From NCBI RefSeq assembly GCF_000153705.1, contig NZ_DS022272.1, positions 1,557,839 to 1,621,838 on the forward strand: 64,000 nt of DNA, read 5' to 3'. The notes below the pieces were generated by a model. That model ran no database searches and was not told the origin of the DNA. It saw nothing but the letters and a program-made list of their open reading frames with translations. This document shows, one piece after another, positions 46,719-54,945 of the stretch. The DNA comes from Fulvimarina pelagi HTCC2506. Its GTDB lineage: Bacteria; Pseudomonadota; Alphaproteobacteria; Rhizobiales; Rhizobiaceae. Numbering within the stretch: position 1 is the stretch's first letter; each line of letters starts with the position of its first letter. The position numbers and the translations under genes are program-made.

Positions 46719-47584
46719 GCGAGGCGGTATCAACCGAGCGCAGCGCGACGAACAAAGCACTCGATAATGAGCCGTCGGGATTTTCCGGGAAAGCATATGC
46801 CATCTGCGCCGGTGGTATTATCTGGCGCGAGGCGTTGCGCTTCCTGCACCAGCGCGAGCGTTTCGTCTCGGCCCTGGTGCGGCCGCTTCTCTGGCTTTTC
46901 ATTTTCGCCGCAGGCTTTCGCCAGGTGCTCGGCGTCTCGATCGTGCCGCCCTACCAGACCTACATCCTGTACGAAGTCTACATCACGCCTGGCCTCATCG
47001 GCATGATCCTCCTCTTCAACGGGATGCAGTCCTCACTCTCCATGGTCTACGACCGGGAAACCGGCACGATGAAGACCCTGCTGGTGTCGCCCCTCCCCCG
47101 CTGGTATCTGCTGGTTTCAAAGCTCGCGGCGGGCGTCGCGGTGGGCATTCTTCAGGTCTACGTCTTTCTCGCCATCGCCTGGTTCTGGGACGTTCAACCG
47201 AACTGGATCGGCTATCTCTACGTCTTGCCGGCCCTTATTCTGACCGGCCTGATGCTCGGCTCACTTGGTATGCTGCTCTCCTCGCTCGTCCAGCAGTTGG
47301 AGAACTTCGCAGGGATCATGAACTTCGTCATCTTCCCGATGTATTTCGCTTCCTCTGCGCTCTACCCACTCTGGCGTGTGCAGGAGTCCAGTCCGCTCCT
47401 CCACACGATCTGCCTGTTCAACCCGTTTACCCATGCGGTGGAACTCGTGCGCTTCGCGCTTTATCAACAGTTCAATCTGGAAGCGTTTCTCATCGTGATC
47501 GGCTGCACCGTATTCTTTCTGGGCGCAGCAATCATCGCCTACGACCCAGCGCGCGGCACCATCGCCCGGAAGAAGCAAGGCTGA
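46715..47584 (+). CDS. ABC-2 type transporter permease
   Basis: 289 aa with six hydrophobic segments. The N-terminal cytoplasmic helix precedes the first segment, and FRQVLGVSIVPPYQTYILYE (about 70-89) is the conserved loop of the ABC-2 family. The signature-like MYFASSALYPLWRV and LFNPFTHAVELVRFALY follow near the end. It forms an exporter or extractor with the ATPase (ATGA overlap). Substrate unknown; no solute-binding protein is encoded nearby. Confidence 0.9.
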   Translation: MSEAVSTERSATNKALDNEPSGFSGKAYAICAGGIIWREALRFLHQRERFVSALVRPLLWLFIFAAGFRQVLGVSIVPPYQTYILYEVYITPGLIGMILLFNGMQSSLSMVYDRETGTMKTLLVSPLPRWYLLVSKLAAGVAVGILQVYVFLAIAWFWDVQPNWIGYLYVLPALILTGLMLGSLGMLLSSLVQQLENFAGIMNFVIFPMYFASSALYPLWRVQESSPLLHTICLFNPFTHAVELVRFALYQQFNLEAFLIVIGCTVFFLGAAIIAYDPARGTIARKKQG

Positions 47585-47649
47585 TCGAACATACGGCTCG
47601 ACAGAGCCCGCACACGAGACGAAACGCGACGAAAAGGGAGGCTTTTTCG

Positions 47650-48558
47650 ATGACGACCCCAAAGATTTCTTTCCGCCCGGTCCGCTGCTGGGCCTGGATC
47701 GCCGCTGCGCTCTGCATCGCTCTCGCGCAACCGGCCTTCGCCCAGCGCGACGAGAGCCAGCCGCGCGACATTCCGGAAGGATTCGTGCTGCCGGGGCCGG
47801 CACCGACCAACGCGCCAAATATCAATCCCGACGGCACGGTACCGGATCAGGAAAGCCCGAACCCGGCGAACCAGCCCGAGACTCAGGCCGAACCCGATAC
47901 CGAGAGCGCCGAGACCAGTGCGCCGACCTCACAGGGCGGGTCGCTCGCGCCGACAACAAGCACCGTCGTCGGCGAGGGCCAGCGTGCAGCCAATCCGATG
48001 GCTTTTGCGACTGCTCCTGAAACCGGCACGACGGACTGGCCCTGTGTCCAACGCGAAGTCGAGACGATCCAGGCCGCGCAGATGTGGGCCGGCCCGGATC
48101 TCTCGCTTGGGAATGAGGTCGAGCGCACGCCGGAAATGCGAGCCATCGTCGACCGCGCCATCGCGCGCCGAATCTCCGGCAACGAGGCCCAAACCCTGGT
48201 GCGCGAATACATCGACGCGGTTCCGGAGGGCGATCGCGAAGCGGTGGCGGCCGCGCTCTTCGGTGATATCCTCGATCGCCTCAACGCAGAACGCGGCCAG
48301 GTTATGAACGGCATCTTGCGCTACGGTTCACGGCAGAAGCAACTCGCCGACGCCCTGCGTTCGAAGGCGGCTCGCATGGCAGAACTCCGCCGCGAGGGCG
48401 ATGCGACCGCCTTTGCCGATATCCGCGAAGAAATCGCCTGGGACACTCGCGTCTTTGATGATCGGCGGCAGTCGCTGACCTATGTTTGCGAAGTGCCGAT
48501 CCTGATTGAGCAACGCGCCTTTGCTCTTGGAAGAGAGCTCAGCCGGGGTCTCGGCTGA
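47650..48558 (+). CDS. Secreted protein of unknown family, last gene of the PQQ-type ABC cluster
   Basis: 302 aa. Signal peptide about 1-32 (…AQPAFAQRD), a proline/glutamate-rich disordered stretch to about 125, then a helical domain. That domain starts WPCVQREVETIQAAQMWAGP, a strikingly specific segment, and ends with YVCEVPILIEQRAF; the two cysteines could pair. The rest is amphipathic helices with many Arg/Glu. AAGGGAGG precedes the ATG. I do not know its function; same-strand position 65 bp after the permease ties it to the transporter. Confidence 0.7.
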   Translation: MTTPKISFRPVRCWAWIAAALCIALAQPAFAQRDESQPRDIPEGFVLPGPAPTNAPNINPDGTVPDQESPNPANQPETQAEPDTESAETSAPTSQGGSLAPTTSTVVGEGQRAANPMAFATAPETGTTDWPCVQREVETIQAAQMWAGPDLSLGNEVERTPEMRAIVDRAIARRISGNEAQTLVREYIDAVPEGDREAVAAALFGDILDRLNAERGQVMNGILRYGSRQKQLADALRSKAARMAELRREGDATAFADIREEIAWDTRVFDDRRQSLTYVCEVPILIEQRAFALGRELSRGLG

Positions 48559-48585
48559 GGCAGCGCAACGGCGCGTCGCTTTCCC

Positions 48586-49206
48586 CTATCGGCTCAACGC
48601 CTTGAGGCCGAGCCGGATCAGCTTGGCGCTGTCGGCATCCTCGCCCGCATCCCTGACCGCCGTCGCGACGGCGGTCGCCGCCTGATCACGCGGATAGCCG
48701 AGATTGGTGAGCGCCGAGACCGCGTCGGCAACCGGCGCTGATGCTGTTCCGCCGCCGATATCGCGCTTGAGGCCGAAGCTCTCTTCGGAGCCTGCGCCCG
48801 AGAAGGCCGGCGCGCGATCCTTGAGTTCGGCGACGATGCGCTGGGCGACCTTCGGCCCGACCCCCGGCGTACGCGCGACCATTGCCTTGTCCTGCAGGGC
48901 GACTGCATTTGCGAGATCGCCCGAGGAAAGGGTGCCGATCACCGCGAGCGCGACCTTCGAGCCGACCCCCTGCACCGTCTGGAGCAGGCGGAACCAATCC
49001 CGCTCAGCGGCCGTCGCGAAGCCGTAGAGCCGGATCATGTCCTCGCGAACGATCGTCTCGATGAAAAGGACGATGGCCTCGCCGACGCCCGACAGGCCGG
49101 CTAGCGTCCGTGCCCCGCAAAAGGCGACATATCCCACGCCATGGACGTCGACGACTACATGATCCTCGCCAATTTCCTCGACCGTCCCTTTCAGCTTGCC
49201 AATCAT
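48586..49206 (-). CDS. ruvA: Holliday junction DNA helicase subunit RuvA
   Basis: 206 aa. N-terminal OB domain [28 protein letters not shown], then the tandem helix-hairpin-helix motifs [16 protein letters not shown] and [19 protein letters not shown] that grip the junction. The C-terminal domain III (about 150-206), which contacts RuvB, is complete ([15 protein letters not shown]). The ATG at 49206 overlaps the stop of the toxin gene. ruvB normally follows ruvA; here the next gene downstream is convergent and unrelated. Confidence 0.95.
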   Translation of the reverse strand: MIGKLKGTVEEIGEDHVVVDVHGVGYVAFCGARTLAGLSGVGEAIVLFIETIVREDMIRLYGFATAAERDWFRLLQTVQGVGSKVALAVIGTLSSGDLANAVALQDKAMVARTPGVGPKVAQRIVAELKDRAPAFSGAGSEESFGLKRDIGGGTASAPVADAVSALTNLGYPRDQAATAVATAVRDAGEDADSAKLIRLGLKALSR

Positions 49207-49612
49207 GCGGTGCCTTCTGACGTGACGATCTTGAGACCGGGGAAATAGTTGCGATAGCGCGCCGGATCGCGCTTCAGCAGACAATGCCCGCCGACGAGGG
49301 CGTGCGCCCCGATCAGGAAATCCGGCAGCATTCGCTCGCGTCTGCCGCCACGCTGGCGGTAAAAGCAATAGGCTTCGCCAGCGGGATAGGCGGCAGGGAA
49401 TGGAAAGGCCTCGCGGCGAATAGCGACAAATCCGTAGACCTGCTCCAGATCATTTTCCGTCTCGCTTCCCGCGCCGAGTTCGGCCCACACCACGTCACTC
49501 ATGATGGCCGGCCCGAATTCGGTCGCATCGGCGATCTCCGCCATTGCGGTTTTTGCGTGCGCTCCGCTTTCGGAAGGTCGATCCAGATAGTGGTGTCAAT
49601 TAGGATCAACAT
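49203..49612 (-). pseudogene. vapC: VapC-like PIN-domain toxin, frameshifted
   Basis: From ATG at 49612 the first residues are MLILIDTTIWIDL, the classic PIN start with the catalytic Asp. That frame then reads into nonsense, while the rest of the domain continues in the -1-related frame: SESGAHAKTAMAEI, VVWAELG with the second acid, [11 protein letters not shown] with the third. Restoring one base just after the codons for WID rejoins them. An ATG at 49544 could make only a 113-aa product without the first catalytic Asp. So the toxin is probably dead. It overlaps the antitoxin by 17 bp and ruvA by 4 bp. Confidence 0.65.
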
Positions 49613-49859
49613 TGTCTTTCGGCCCCCTCAACCAATCGACGAAAGTCTTCCCGTCCATTCCGTTGAAATTGAGAGTCCCGCGCAGCCGCTCGAAATGCTC
49701 CCTCATAGCGGCAATCCGCTCTTCCCGTGATTGATCGACGTGAACAAGGCTCGCACCATCGGCGTTCACAACGAAATTCACCTCACTGCCCTGCCCGATC
49801 CCGAGCTTGTCCCGGATGGGTTTGGGGATTGTCACCTGTCCTTTTTCCATTACGCACAT
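49596..49859 (-). CDS. vapB: AbrB/VapB-type antitoxin
   Basis: 87 aa. The N-terminal SpoVT/AbrB DNA-binding fold is clear: KGQVTIPKPIRDKLGIGQGS followed by EVNFVV. The C-terminal arm, with DQSREERIAAMREHFERL and a GMDGKTFVDWLRG tail, would bind the toxin. The ATG at 49859 is chosen; 49850 is the next. It should repress its own pair. It remains intact although the toxin frame is broken. Confidence 0.8.
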   Translation of the reverse strand: MCVMEKGQVTIPKPIRDKLGIGQGSEVNFVVNADGASLVHVDQSREERIAAMREHFERLRGTLNFNGMDGKTFVDWLRGPKDNVDPN

Positions 49860-49938
49860 GGGTTTGCCTTCCGGTAATACCGCATCAGTAATACCCAAGC
49901 CCGCAAGAAGAACAAGTCAAGAACGCAGCGAGCGAAGC

Positions 49939-50457
49939 TCATCGTCCCGCCATCGCCAGTCGGGACTGCGCCGACTGGCGATGATGAGTGTGGCATATCG
50001 CGATGGCGATGGCGTCCGCCGCGTCGTCCGTATCAAAGGTCGCCTTCGGCATCAGTACGTTGACCATCATGTGAATCTGCTTCTTGTCGCCGTGGCCAAC
50101 GCCGATCACGGCCTTCTTCACTGCATTCGGCGCATATTCCGCGACCGGAATCCCGGCGAGCGACGGCACCAGCAGCGCGATTCCCCGCGCCTGCCCGAGC
50201 TTGAGCGTCGCCACGGCGTCCTTGTTGACGAAAGTCTGCTCGACCGCAGCCTCGTCCGGCCGGTGGGAATGGATAATCTCGCTCAATCCGTCGTGTAGTT
50301 GCCGAAGGCGGGAGGCAAGATCGCATTTCGGATCGGAGGTCACCGTACCGCTCGAAACGAAGCGCAGAGAATTGCCCTGCGTCTCCACGATTCCCCAGCC
50401 GGTGCGCCGCAGCCCTGGATCAATGCCGATGATGCGAATGGGTGTCTCCTGCAACAT
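49939..50457 (-). CDS. ruvC: Crossover junction endodeoxyribonuclease RuvC
   Basis: 172 aa. Catalytic acids are visible: Asp13 in [13 protein letters not shown], Glu in AAVEQTFVN (about residue 71), and the C-terminal [15 protein letters not shown] cluster. It resolves Holliday junctions as a dimer together with RuvAB. First gene of the ruv block; 79 bp separate it from vapB. The ATG at 50457 has a weak Shine-Dalgarno. Confidence 0.95.
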   Translation of the reverse strand: MLQETPIRIIGIDPGLRRTGWGIVETQGNSLRFVSSGTVTSDPKCDLASRLRQLHDGLSEIIHSHRPDEAAVEQTFVNKDAVATLKLGQARGIALLVPSLAGIPVAEYAPNAVKKAVIGVGHGDKKQIHMMVNVLMPKATFDTDDAADAIAIAICHTHHRQSAQSRLAMAGR

Positions 50458-50556
50458 GGTCGATGCGCTCCCCTTGGTGACCCTGGGAGAGGGATCGCAT
50501 CCGAACCGTGAACAAAACTAAAACAATCCGCGATTTTCCGAAAGCTGGCCGCCCGC

Positions 50557-51978
50557 TTAGGCGGTGTCCAGCGTGAAGATCTTGCCGGGGTTCATGATGT
50601 TCAATGGATCGAGTGCAGTCTTGATCGCGCGCATCACGTTGACGGCTTCGCCGAGTTCGGCCCCAAGATAGCCGCGCTTGCCTTGGCCGATGCCGTGTTC
50701 GCCGGTGCAGGTACCATCCATGTCGAGCGCACGCTCTGCAAGACGCTTCATGAAGCGTTCCGCGGACGCGATCTCGGCAGCCTCATCGGTATCGATCAGC
50801 AGCGTAACATGAAAATTGCCGTCGCCCACATGGCCGACGATCGGGGCAATCAGCCCTGCGGCTTCCGCATCGGCGCGGGTCTCGTCGATGCAGTCGGCGA
50901 GACGGGAGACCGGCACGCAAACGTCGGTCGCGATCCCCTTCGCGCCGGGCCTCAAACCGAGCGAGGCCCAGTAGAAGTCATGCCGCGCCTTCCACAGCCG
51001 AGAACGCTCCTCCGCACGGCTCGCCGATTTGAGTTCGCCGCCGCCACTGTCCTCGACGATCGCCGCGAAGGTCTCCGCCTGTTCGGCGACCGAAGCGGGG
51101 CTTCCGTGAAATTCTACGAAGAGATGTGGCGTCTCCGGCAGGTCCATCTTCGAATAGCCGTTGGTCGCTCTGATCGAAAGCGCGTCGAGAAGTTCTATGC
51201 GGGCAACGGGGAGGCCCATCTGGATAGTTTGGATCACGGCGTTCACCGCGTTCGTCACATCTTCGAACGGACAGACCCCAGAGAGGATCTGCTCGGGTAT
51301 GCCGTAAAGCTTGAGATTGAGCCGGGTTATGACGCCGAGAGTGCCCTCCGAGCCGACGAGAAGCCGGGTGAGGTCGTAGCCGGCAGAAGTCTTCTTCGCC
51401 CGCCGTGCCGTCCGAATAAGCGAACCATCCGCCATCACCGCGTTGACCGCGACGACATTGTCGCGCATCGTGCCGTAGCGCACGGCGTTCGTGCCGGATG
51501 CGCGTGTCGCTGCCATGCCGCCGAGCGAGGCGTTGGCGCCGGGATCGATCGGAAAGAAGAGGCCGGTGTCGCGCAGATGCTCGTTCAGCGCCTCGCGGGT
51601 TACGCCCGGTTCGACCGTGCAGTCGAGGTCTTCGGCGTTGACGGAAAGCACGCGGTCCATCTCAGAAAGATCGAGCGAGACCCCGCCAAAGGGTGCATTG
51701 ACATGGCCTTCCAGCGAGGAGCCGGTGCCGAATGGCACGATTGGCATGCCGTGCTTCGCGGCGATCTTTACCAGCGTCTGCACCTCGGGCTCGCTGCGGG
51801 CAAAGAGCACGGCGTCAGGAAGCTGGTTAGGGATATAGGTGGTCGTATGGCTATGGGCGCGGCGCACGTCCTCGCCGGCGACGAGCCGGTCGCCGAAGGT
51901 CTCGGCCAGCTCGGCAAGCGCGGTTTCGGTCCCTGGCCGTTTGGGTCTGTCCTCGGCCAGAATGTCAGCCAGCGCCAT
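50557..51978 (-). CDS. FAD-linked oxidase, D-lactate/glycolate dehydrogenase type
   Basis: 473 aa. FAD_binding_4 domain (about 40-220) with VPFGTGSSLEGHV, CTVEPGVTREALN and GGMAATRASGTNAVRYGTM; FAD-oxidase_C domain (about 225-470) with PIVGHVGDGNFHV and the final CTGEHGIGQGKRGYL. This is the Dld/GlcD-type family, oxidising D-2-hydroxy acids and passing electrons to cytochrome c or quinone. Substrate is not certain. The ATG at 51978 is preceded by GGAAGG; a longer frame upstream is discarded. Confidence 0.9.
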   Translation of the reverse strand: MALADILAEDRPKRPGTETALAELAETFGDRLVAGEDVRRAHSHTTTYIPNQLPDAVLFARSEPEVQTLVKIAAKHGMPIVPFGTGSSLEGHVNAPFGGVSLDLSEMDRVLSVNAEDLDCTVEPGVTREALNEHLRDTGLFFPIDPGANASLGGMAATRASGTNAVRYGTMRDNVVAVNAVMADGSLIRTARRAKKTSAGYDLTRLLVGSEGTLGVITRLNLKLYGIPEQILSGVCPFEDVTNAVNAVIQTIQMGLPVARIELLDALSIRATNGYSKMDLPETPHLFVEFHGSPASVAEQAETFAAIVEDSGGGELKSASRAEERSRLWKARHDFYWASLGLRPGAKGIATDVCVPVSRLADCIDETRADAEAAGLIAPIVGHVGDGNFHVTLLIDTDEAAEIASAERFMKRLAERALDMDGTCTGEHGIGQGKRGYLGAELGEAVNVMRAIKTALDPLNIMNPGKIFTLDTA

Positions 51979-52070
51979 GATCGACCTTCCTCTTGTCGTT
52001 CGCCGCTGGAGTTTGGACGCTCCGGCGACGAAGGACAATGCGGGAAAGCAGATTTCAACGACGACGAAGC

Positions 52071-52844
52071 CTAATGACGCGGCCCCGAATACATCAGCTT
52101 GGCACCCTGCGGATCGTTCGACTGGATGAGCCAGCCGCTGTCCTCGGGAAGCTCGACCGGACCGTGCGTGATCGTGCCTCCGCCGGCCTCGACTGCGTCC
52201 TTCGCCTTGTCGATGTCGTCCACAGTGAAGGCGAAGTTCCAGAACGGCCTTGCGGCGGGATCGCGTGCGGTCATCATCGCACCGATCCGCGTACCGGCGG
52301 CACCGATGAAGGTGTAGTCGCCCATCTCGCCCATCGGCATGACGCCGAGCTTTTCCCAGCCGAAAAGCTTGTTGTAGAAATCGAGCGCGGCGGTCTGATC
52401 GCTGGTGACCAGTTCGTTCCATGAGCAATGGCCGCTCGATTGAGGTTCGAAAGCCTGGCTCGCCTCGTCCGAAAAGCCGCGCATGACGTAGAAAACCGCG
52501 CCCTGCGGATCGGCGAGGAAGGCGAAACGCCCAACATTCGGGATATCCATCGGCGGCATGTGGACCGACGCGCCGAGGCTCTGCGCTTTTGCGGTCGTGC
52601 GATCGACATCGTCAACGCCAAAATAGACAGCCCATGCCGGCGGCATCGGCGCCTCGTCGGGCAGTTTCATTATGCCGGCGATCATGCTGTCGCCCACGGC
52701 ACAGATGCGGTAGTCGACGCCAGGCGGCCCCATGTCCGGCTTCGAGATCGTCCAACCGAGTATCGGTGCATAGTACGTCTGCGCAGCGTTCTGATCGCTG
52801 GTCAACAGTTCATACCAGATCGGCATTCCGTGAGGATTGGGCAT
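52071..52844 (-). CDS. Two-domain VOC (glyoxalase-fold) protein
   Basis: 257 aa made of two glyoxalase/bleomycin-resistance modules: about 1-120 (GMPIWYELLTSDQNAAQTYY, then MPPMDIPNVGRFAFLADPQG) and about 128-255 (GHCSWNELVTSDQTAALDFY, then ELPEDSGWLIQSNDPQGA). Each has the WYEL/WNEL start with two potential metal ligands. Similar proteins are called hydroxylase-like CFP32-type; activity is unknown. In the block of detoxification-like genes. Confidence 0.85.
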   Translation of the reverse strand: MPNPHGMPIWYELLTSDQNAAQTYYAPILGWTISKPDMGPPGVDYRICAVGDSMIAGIMKLPDEAPMPPAWAVYFGVDDVDRTTAKAQSLGASVHMPPMDIPNVGRFAFLADPQGAVFYVMRGFSDEASQAFEPQSSGHCSWNELVTSDQTAALDFYNKLFGWEKLGVMPMGEMGDYTFIGAAGTRIGAMMTARDPAARPFWNFAFTVDDIDKAKDAVEAGGGTITHGPVELPEDSGWLIQSNDPQGAKLMYSGPRH

Positions 52845-52886
52845 TGCTTCGCTCCCTGTTGGCGCTGATCGATCGTCAGGGTCCGC

Positions 52887-53597
52887 TCAGCTGGTCGCGA
52901 GCATCTCAAACCCGCCGAAGATCATGCGTTTGCCGTCGAACGGCATGTCCGAGGGCATCGCCTTCATCCGCTCGTCTTCCATCGCTGTCTTCATGCCGGC
53001 ATCGCGGGTCGACTTGTCCGGCCATTCGAAGAAGGAGAAGACGACGTTCTCGGCCTCTTCCGCGATGACAGCCTTGCGCATGTCGGTCACCTTGCCATTC
53101 GGCAGATCGACACCCCACGCTTCGAGGTGGCGCAGGACGCCATGGTCGCGGAAGATCGGCCAAGCCGCAAGCGACATTTCTTTATAAGCCTCGCGCTTGG
53201 ACTCTGGCACCGCTAGTAGGAACCCGTCGACATAGGCGCCCGGCGCCCTGCCCTCGTCCATCAGCGTCTCGAAGCCGCCGAAGATCATTCGCTTGCCGTC
53301 GAACGGCATCTCGCCGATCTCCTTCATGCGCGGGTCGGACATCATCTTTTTGAAACAGGTGTCGGACGCATCCTTGTCCGGAAACTCCATCCAGCCGAAT
53401 GAGACGGTCTCGTCGGTCGTCGCCTTTACGGATGTCTTGAAGTCGTTGACCTTGCCGTCCGGGACGTCGTCGCCCCAAGTGTCGACGATGCGGCTCGCGC
53501 CGAATTCCCGAATGATGGCGGAAGCCTTCGTGGAATGCTCGATGAAGGCTTCCTTGTTGGCCGTCGGGACGGCAGTCACGAAACCCTGGATGTACAT
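52887..53597 (-). CDS. Tandem DUF1428 protein
   Basis: 236 aa formed from two consecutive DUF1428 modules of about 115 residues. Module one has GFVTAVPTANKEAFIEHS…FDGKRMIFGGFETL; module two, GFLLAVPESKREAYKEMS…FDGKRMIFGGFEML. The shared FDGKRMIFGGFE ends make the duplication obvious. Single-module forms are the norm. DUF1428 is a dimeric alpha-beta-barrel (ferredoxin-like) fold with no defined reaction, so a fused pair may form an internal dimer. Confidence 0.88.
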   Translation of the reverse strand: MYIQGFVTAVPTANKEAFIEHSTKASAIIREFGASRIVDTWGDDVPDGKVNDFKTSVKATTDETVSFGWMEFPDKDASDTCFKKMMSDPRMKEIGEMPFDGKRMIFGGFETLMDEGRAPGAYVDGFLLAVPESKREAYKEMSLAAWPIFRDHGVLRHLEAWGVDLPNGKVTDMRKAVIAEEAENVVFSFFEWPDKSTRDAGMKTAMEDERMKAMPSDMPFDGKRMIFGGFEMLATS

Positions 53598-53614
53598 CTG
53601 TTCTCTCCTTTCCT

Positions 53615-54220
53615 TCAGGATGGGGAAGGCACATCGAGCCTCGGCAGTTCGCCTGCCAATTCGTAGACACCGATCATCACTCCCGAACCCGAGACGCGGT
53701 GTTCGACGAGGCGCAAGCCTTTCGGCGCTGCTCCGTCGAAGGCGCGTTTGCCGGAGCCCATGACAATGGGGAAAGTGATCAGGAACAATCGGTCGATCAG
53801 GTCTCGTTCGACGAGGCCCGGATACAGTGTGCTCGATCCCTGGATCAGAAGATCGGGCCCATCCGATTTCTTGACCTCCGGTATCTGGTCGAGCCCGCTG
53901 AGGTGCCGCGTGTTCTGCCAGTCGAAGGGACCGCTTTGGTGCGTGACGACAAACTTCGTCGCCGCGTTGATCGCATCCGCCATCGGATCGTCCTTCACCC
54001 TCGGCCAGTGGGCAGCGAAGATGTCATAGGTTCGCCTGCCGAGAAGCAAATCGAAGGGCTGCGAGAAAACCTCGTGCATGAAGCCACCGACGGTCTCGTC
54101 GAAATGCGGCATCACCCAGCCGCCGTTGTCGAAGCCGCCGCTCGTGTCCTCATTCGCGCTACCCGGGGCCTGGACGACACCGTCGATGGACTGGAACAGG
54201 CCGGCTATGATCTTGCGCAA
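53615..54220 (-). CDS. Dihydrofolate-reductase/RibD C-terminal-domain protein
   Basis: 201 aa. The fold is that of the RibD_C/DHFR-like family: RKIIAGLFQSIDGVVQAPG at the start, LLLGRRTYDIFAAHW near 60, and SDGPDLLIQGSSTL with IVMGSGKRAF later. These proteins are widespread in stress/detoxification clusters and reduce unknown small molecules with NAD(P)H. TTG start at 54220 with AGGAT upstream; no in-frame ATG is as well placed. Confidence 0.85.
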   Translation of the reverse strand: MRKIIAGLFQSIDGVVQAPGSANEDTSGGFDNGGWVMPHFDETVGGFMHEVFSQPFDLLLGRRTYDIFAAHWPRVKDDPMADAINAATKFVVTHQSGPFDWQNTRHLSGLDQIPEVKKSDGPDLLIQGSSTLYPGLVERDLIDRLFLITFPIVMGSGKRAFDGAAPKGLRLVEHRVSGSGVMIGVYELAGELPRLDVPSPS

Positions 54221-54261
54221 GGGAATCCTCCAATTCGGTACGCGTCCATGACAACGCCAGG

Positions 54262-54490
54262 TTATAAACAACTTGAATGGTCTTTATCGGGGTCGCGGTG
54301 TTCGCGGTCGCCCTCGAAGGGTTGCCGGGCAAGGTTCGCCGCATTTGTTTGGCTCCCTTGCGGCACGAGTTCGACCGTGTAGCTCAAAACCTGCCTCCTC
54401 CAGCGCCCAGCGCAATCGCAAGTCGCGGACCTGGCCCTGGGCGAATTCGGGGACCCAGTCGTAGGCGGTGATGGATATCGGGCCTTTCTC
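54262..54490 (-). pseudogene. Glutathione S-transferase N-terminal relic, frameshifted and truncated
   Basis: On the minus strand one frame reads ITAYDWVPEFAQGQVRDLRL followed by RWALEEAGF, the start of a bacterial GST thioredoxin-like domain. After a stray base at about 54384 (TTTTGAGC) the sense continues in the next frame as SYTVELVPQGSQTNAANLAR followed by QPF. It then degenerates and stops at 54262. The remaining two thirds, including the whole helical domain, are missing. There is no start codon at the expected place. A dead GST gene between live detoxification genes. Confidence 0.7.
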
Positions 54491-54530
54491 AAGAGACGCA
54501 GGCGTTATGCTTGACCTCCCGTCTGCTCTC

Positions 54531-54914
54531 TCAGCTTTTCGGCATCTGGTTGACGTGGAGGATGTTGCCGTCCGGATCCTTGAACCAGACCATCTTGAAA
54601 TCGCCCGCATGATGAATGCCGTCTCTAAACTCGACCCCATCCATCTCGTAGTGTTCGAAGGCAACGTTCTTCGAGGCAAGGTCGGCCACGATCGAATCGA
54701 TGTCACCCGCGGCGTCCCACACGACTGCGTTGGCTCGGTTCGTTCCGGCCTGGTCAGATCGGTAAACGACCAGGTGGGTCGTCCCTGTCTCGAACACCAT
54801 CACCGAGTCGCCATCCTCGACGCATTTCAATCCGAGCGTCGTCTCGTAGAACCGCCTGGCGCGGTCGATGTCCGAAACGGCGACGATCGCGGAGGACGTC
54901 TTTTCATTCAGCAT
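54531..54914 (-). CDS. Single-domain VOC family protein
   Basis: 127 aa. Glyoxalase-fold: AIVAVSDIDRARRFYETTLG at the start, VFETGTTHLVVYRSD mid, MVWFKDPDGNILHVNQM at the end. The N-terminal half has few conventional metal ligands, so metal use is doubtful. The ATG at 54914 has AGGGAGG upstream. Activity unknown. Downstream lies the GST relic. Confidence 0.85.
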   Translation of the reverse strand: MLNEKTSSAIVAVSDIDRARRFYETTLGLKCVEDGDSVMVFETGTTHLVVYRSDQAGTNRANAVVWDAAGDIDSIVADLASKNVAFEHYEMDGVEFRDGIHHAGDFKMVWFKDPDGNILHVNQMPKS

Positions 54915-54945
54915 GGAACACCCGCCTCCCTTTGCGGTCATCGGT

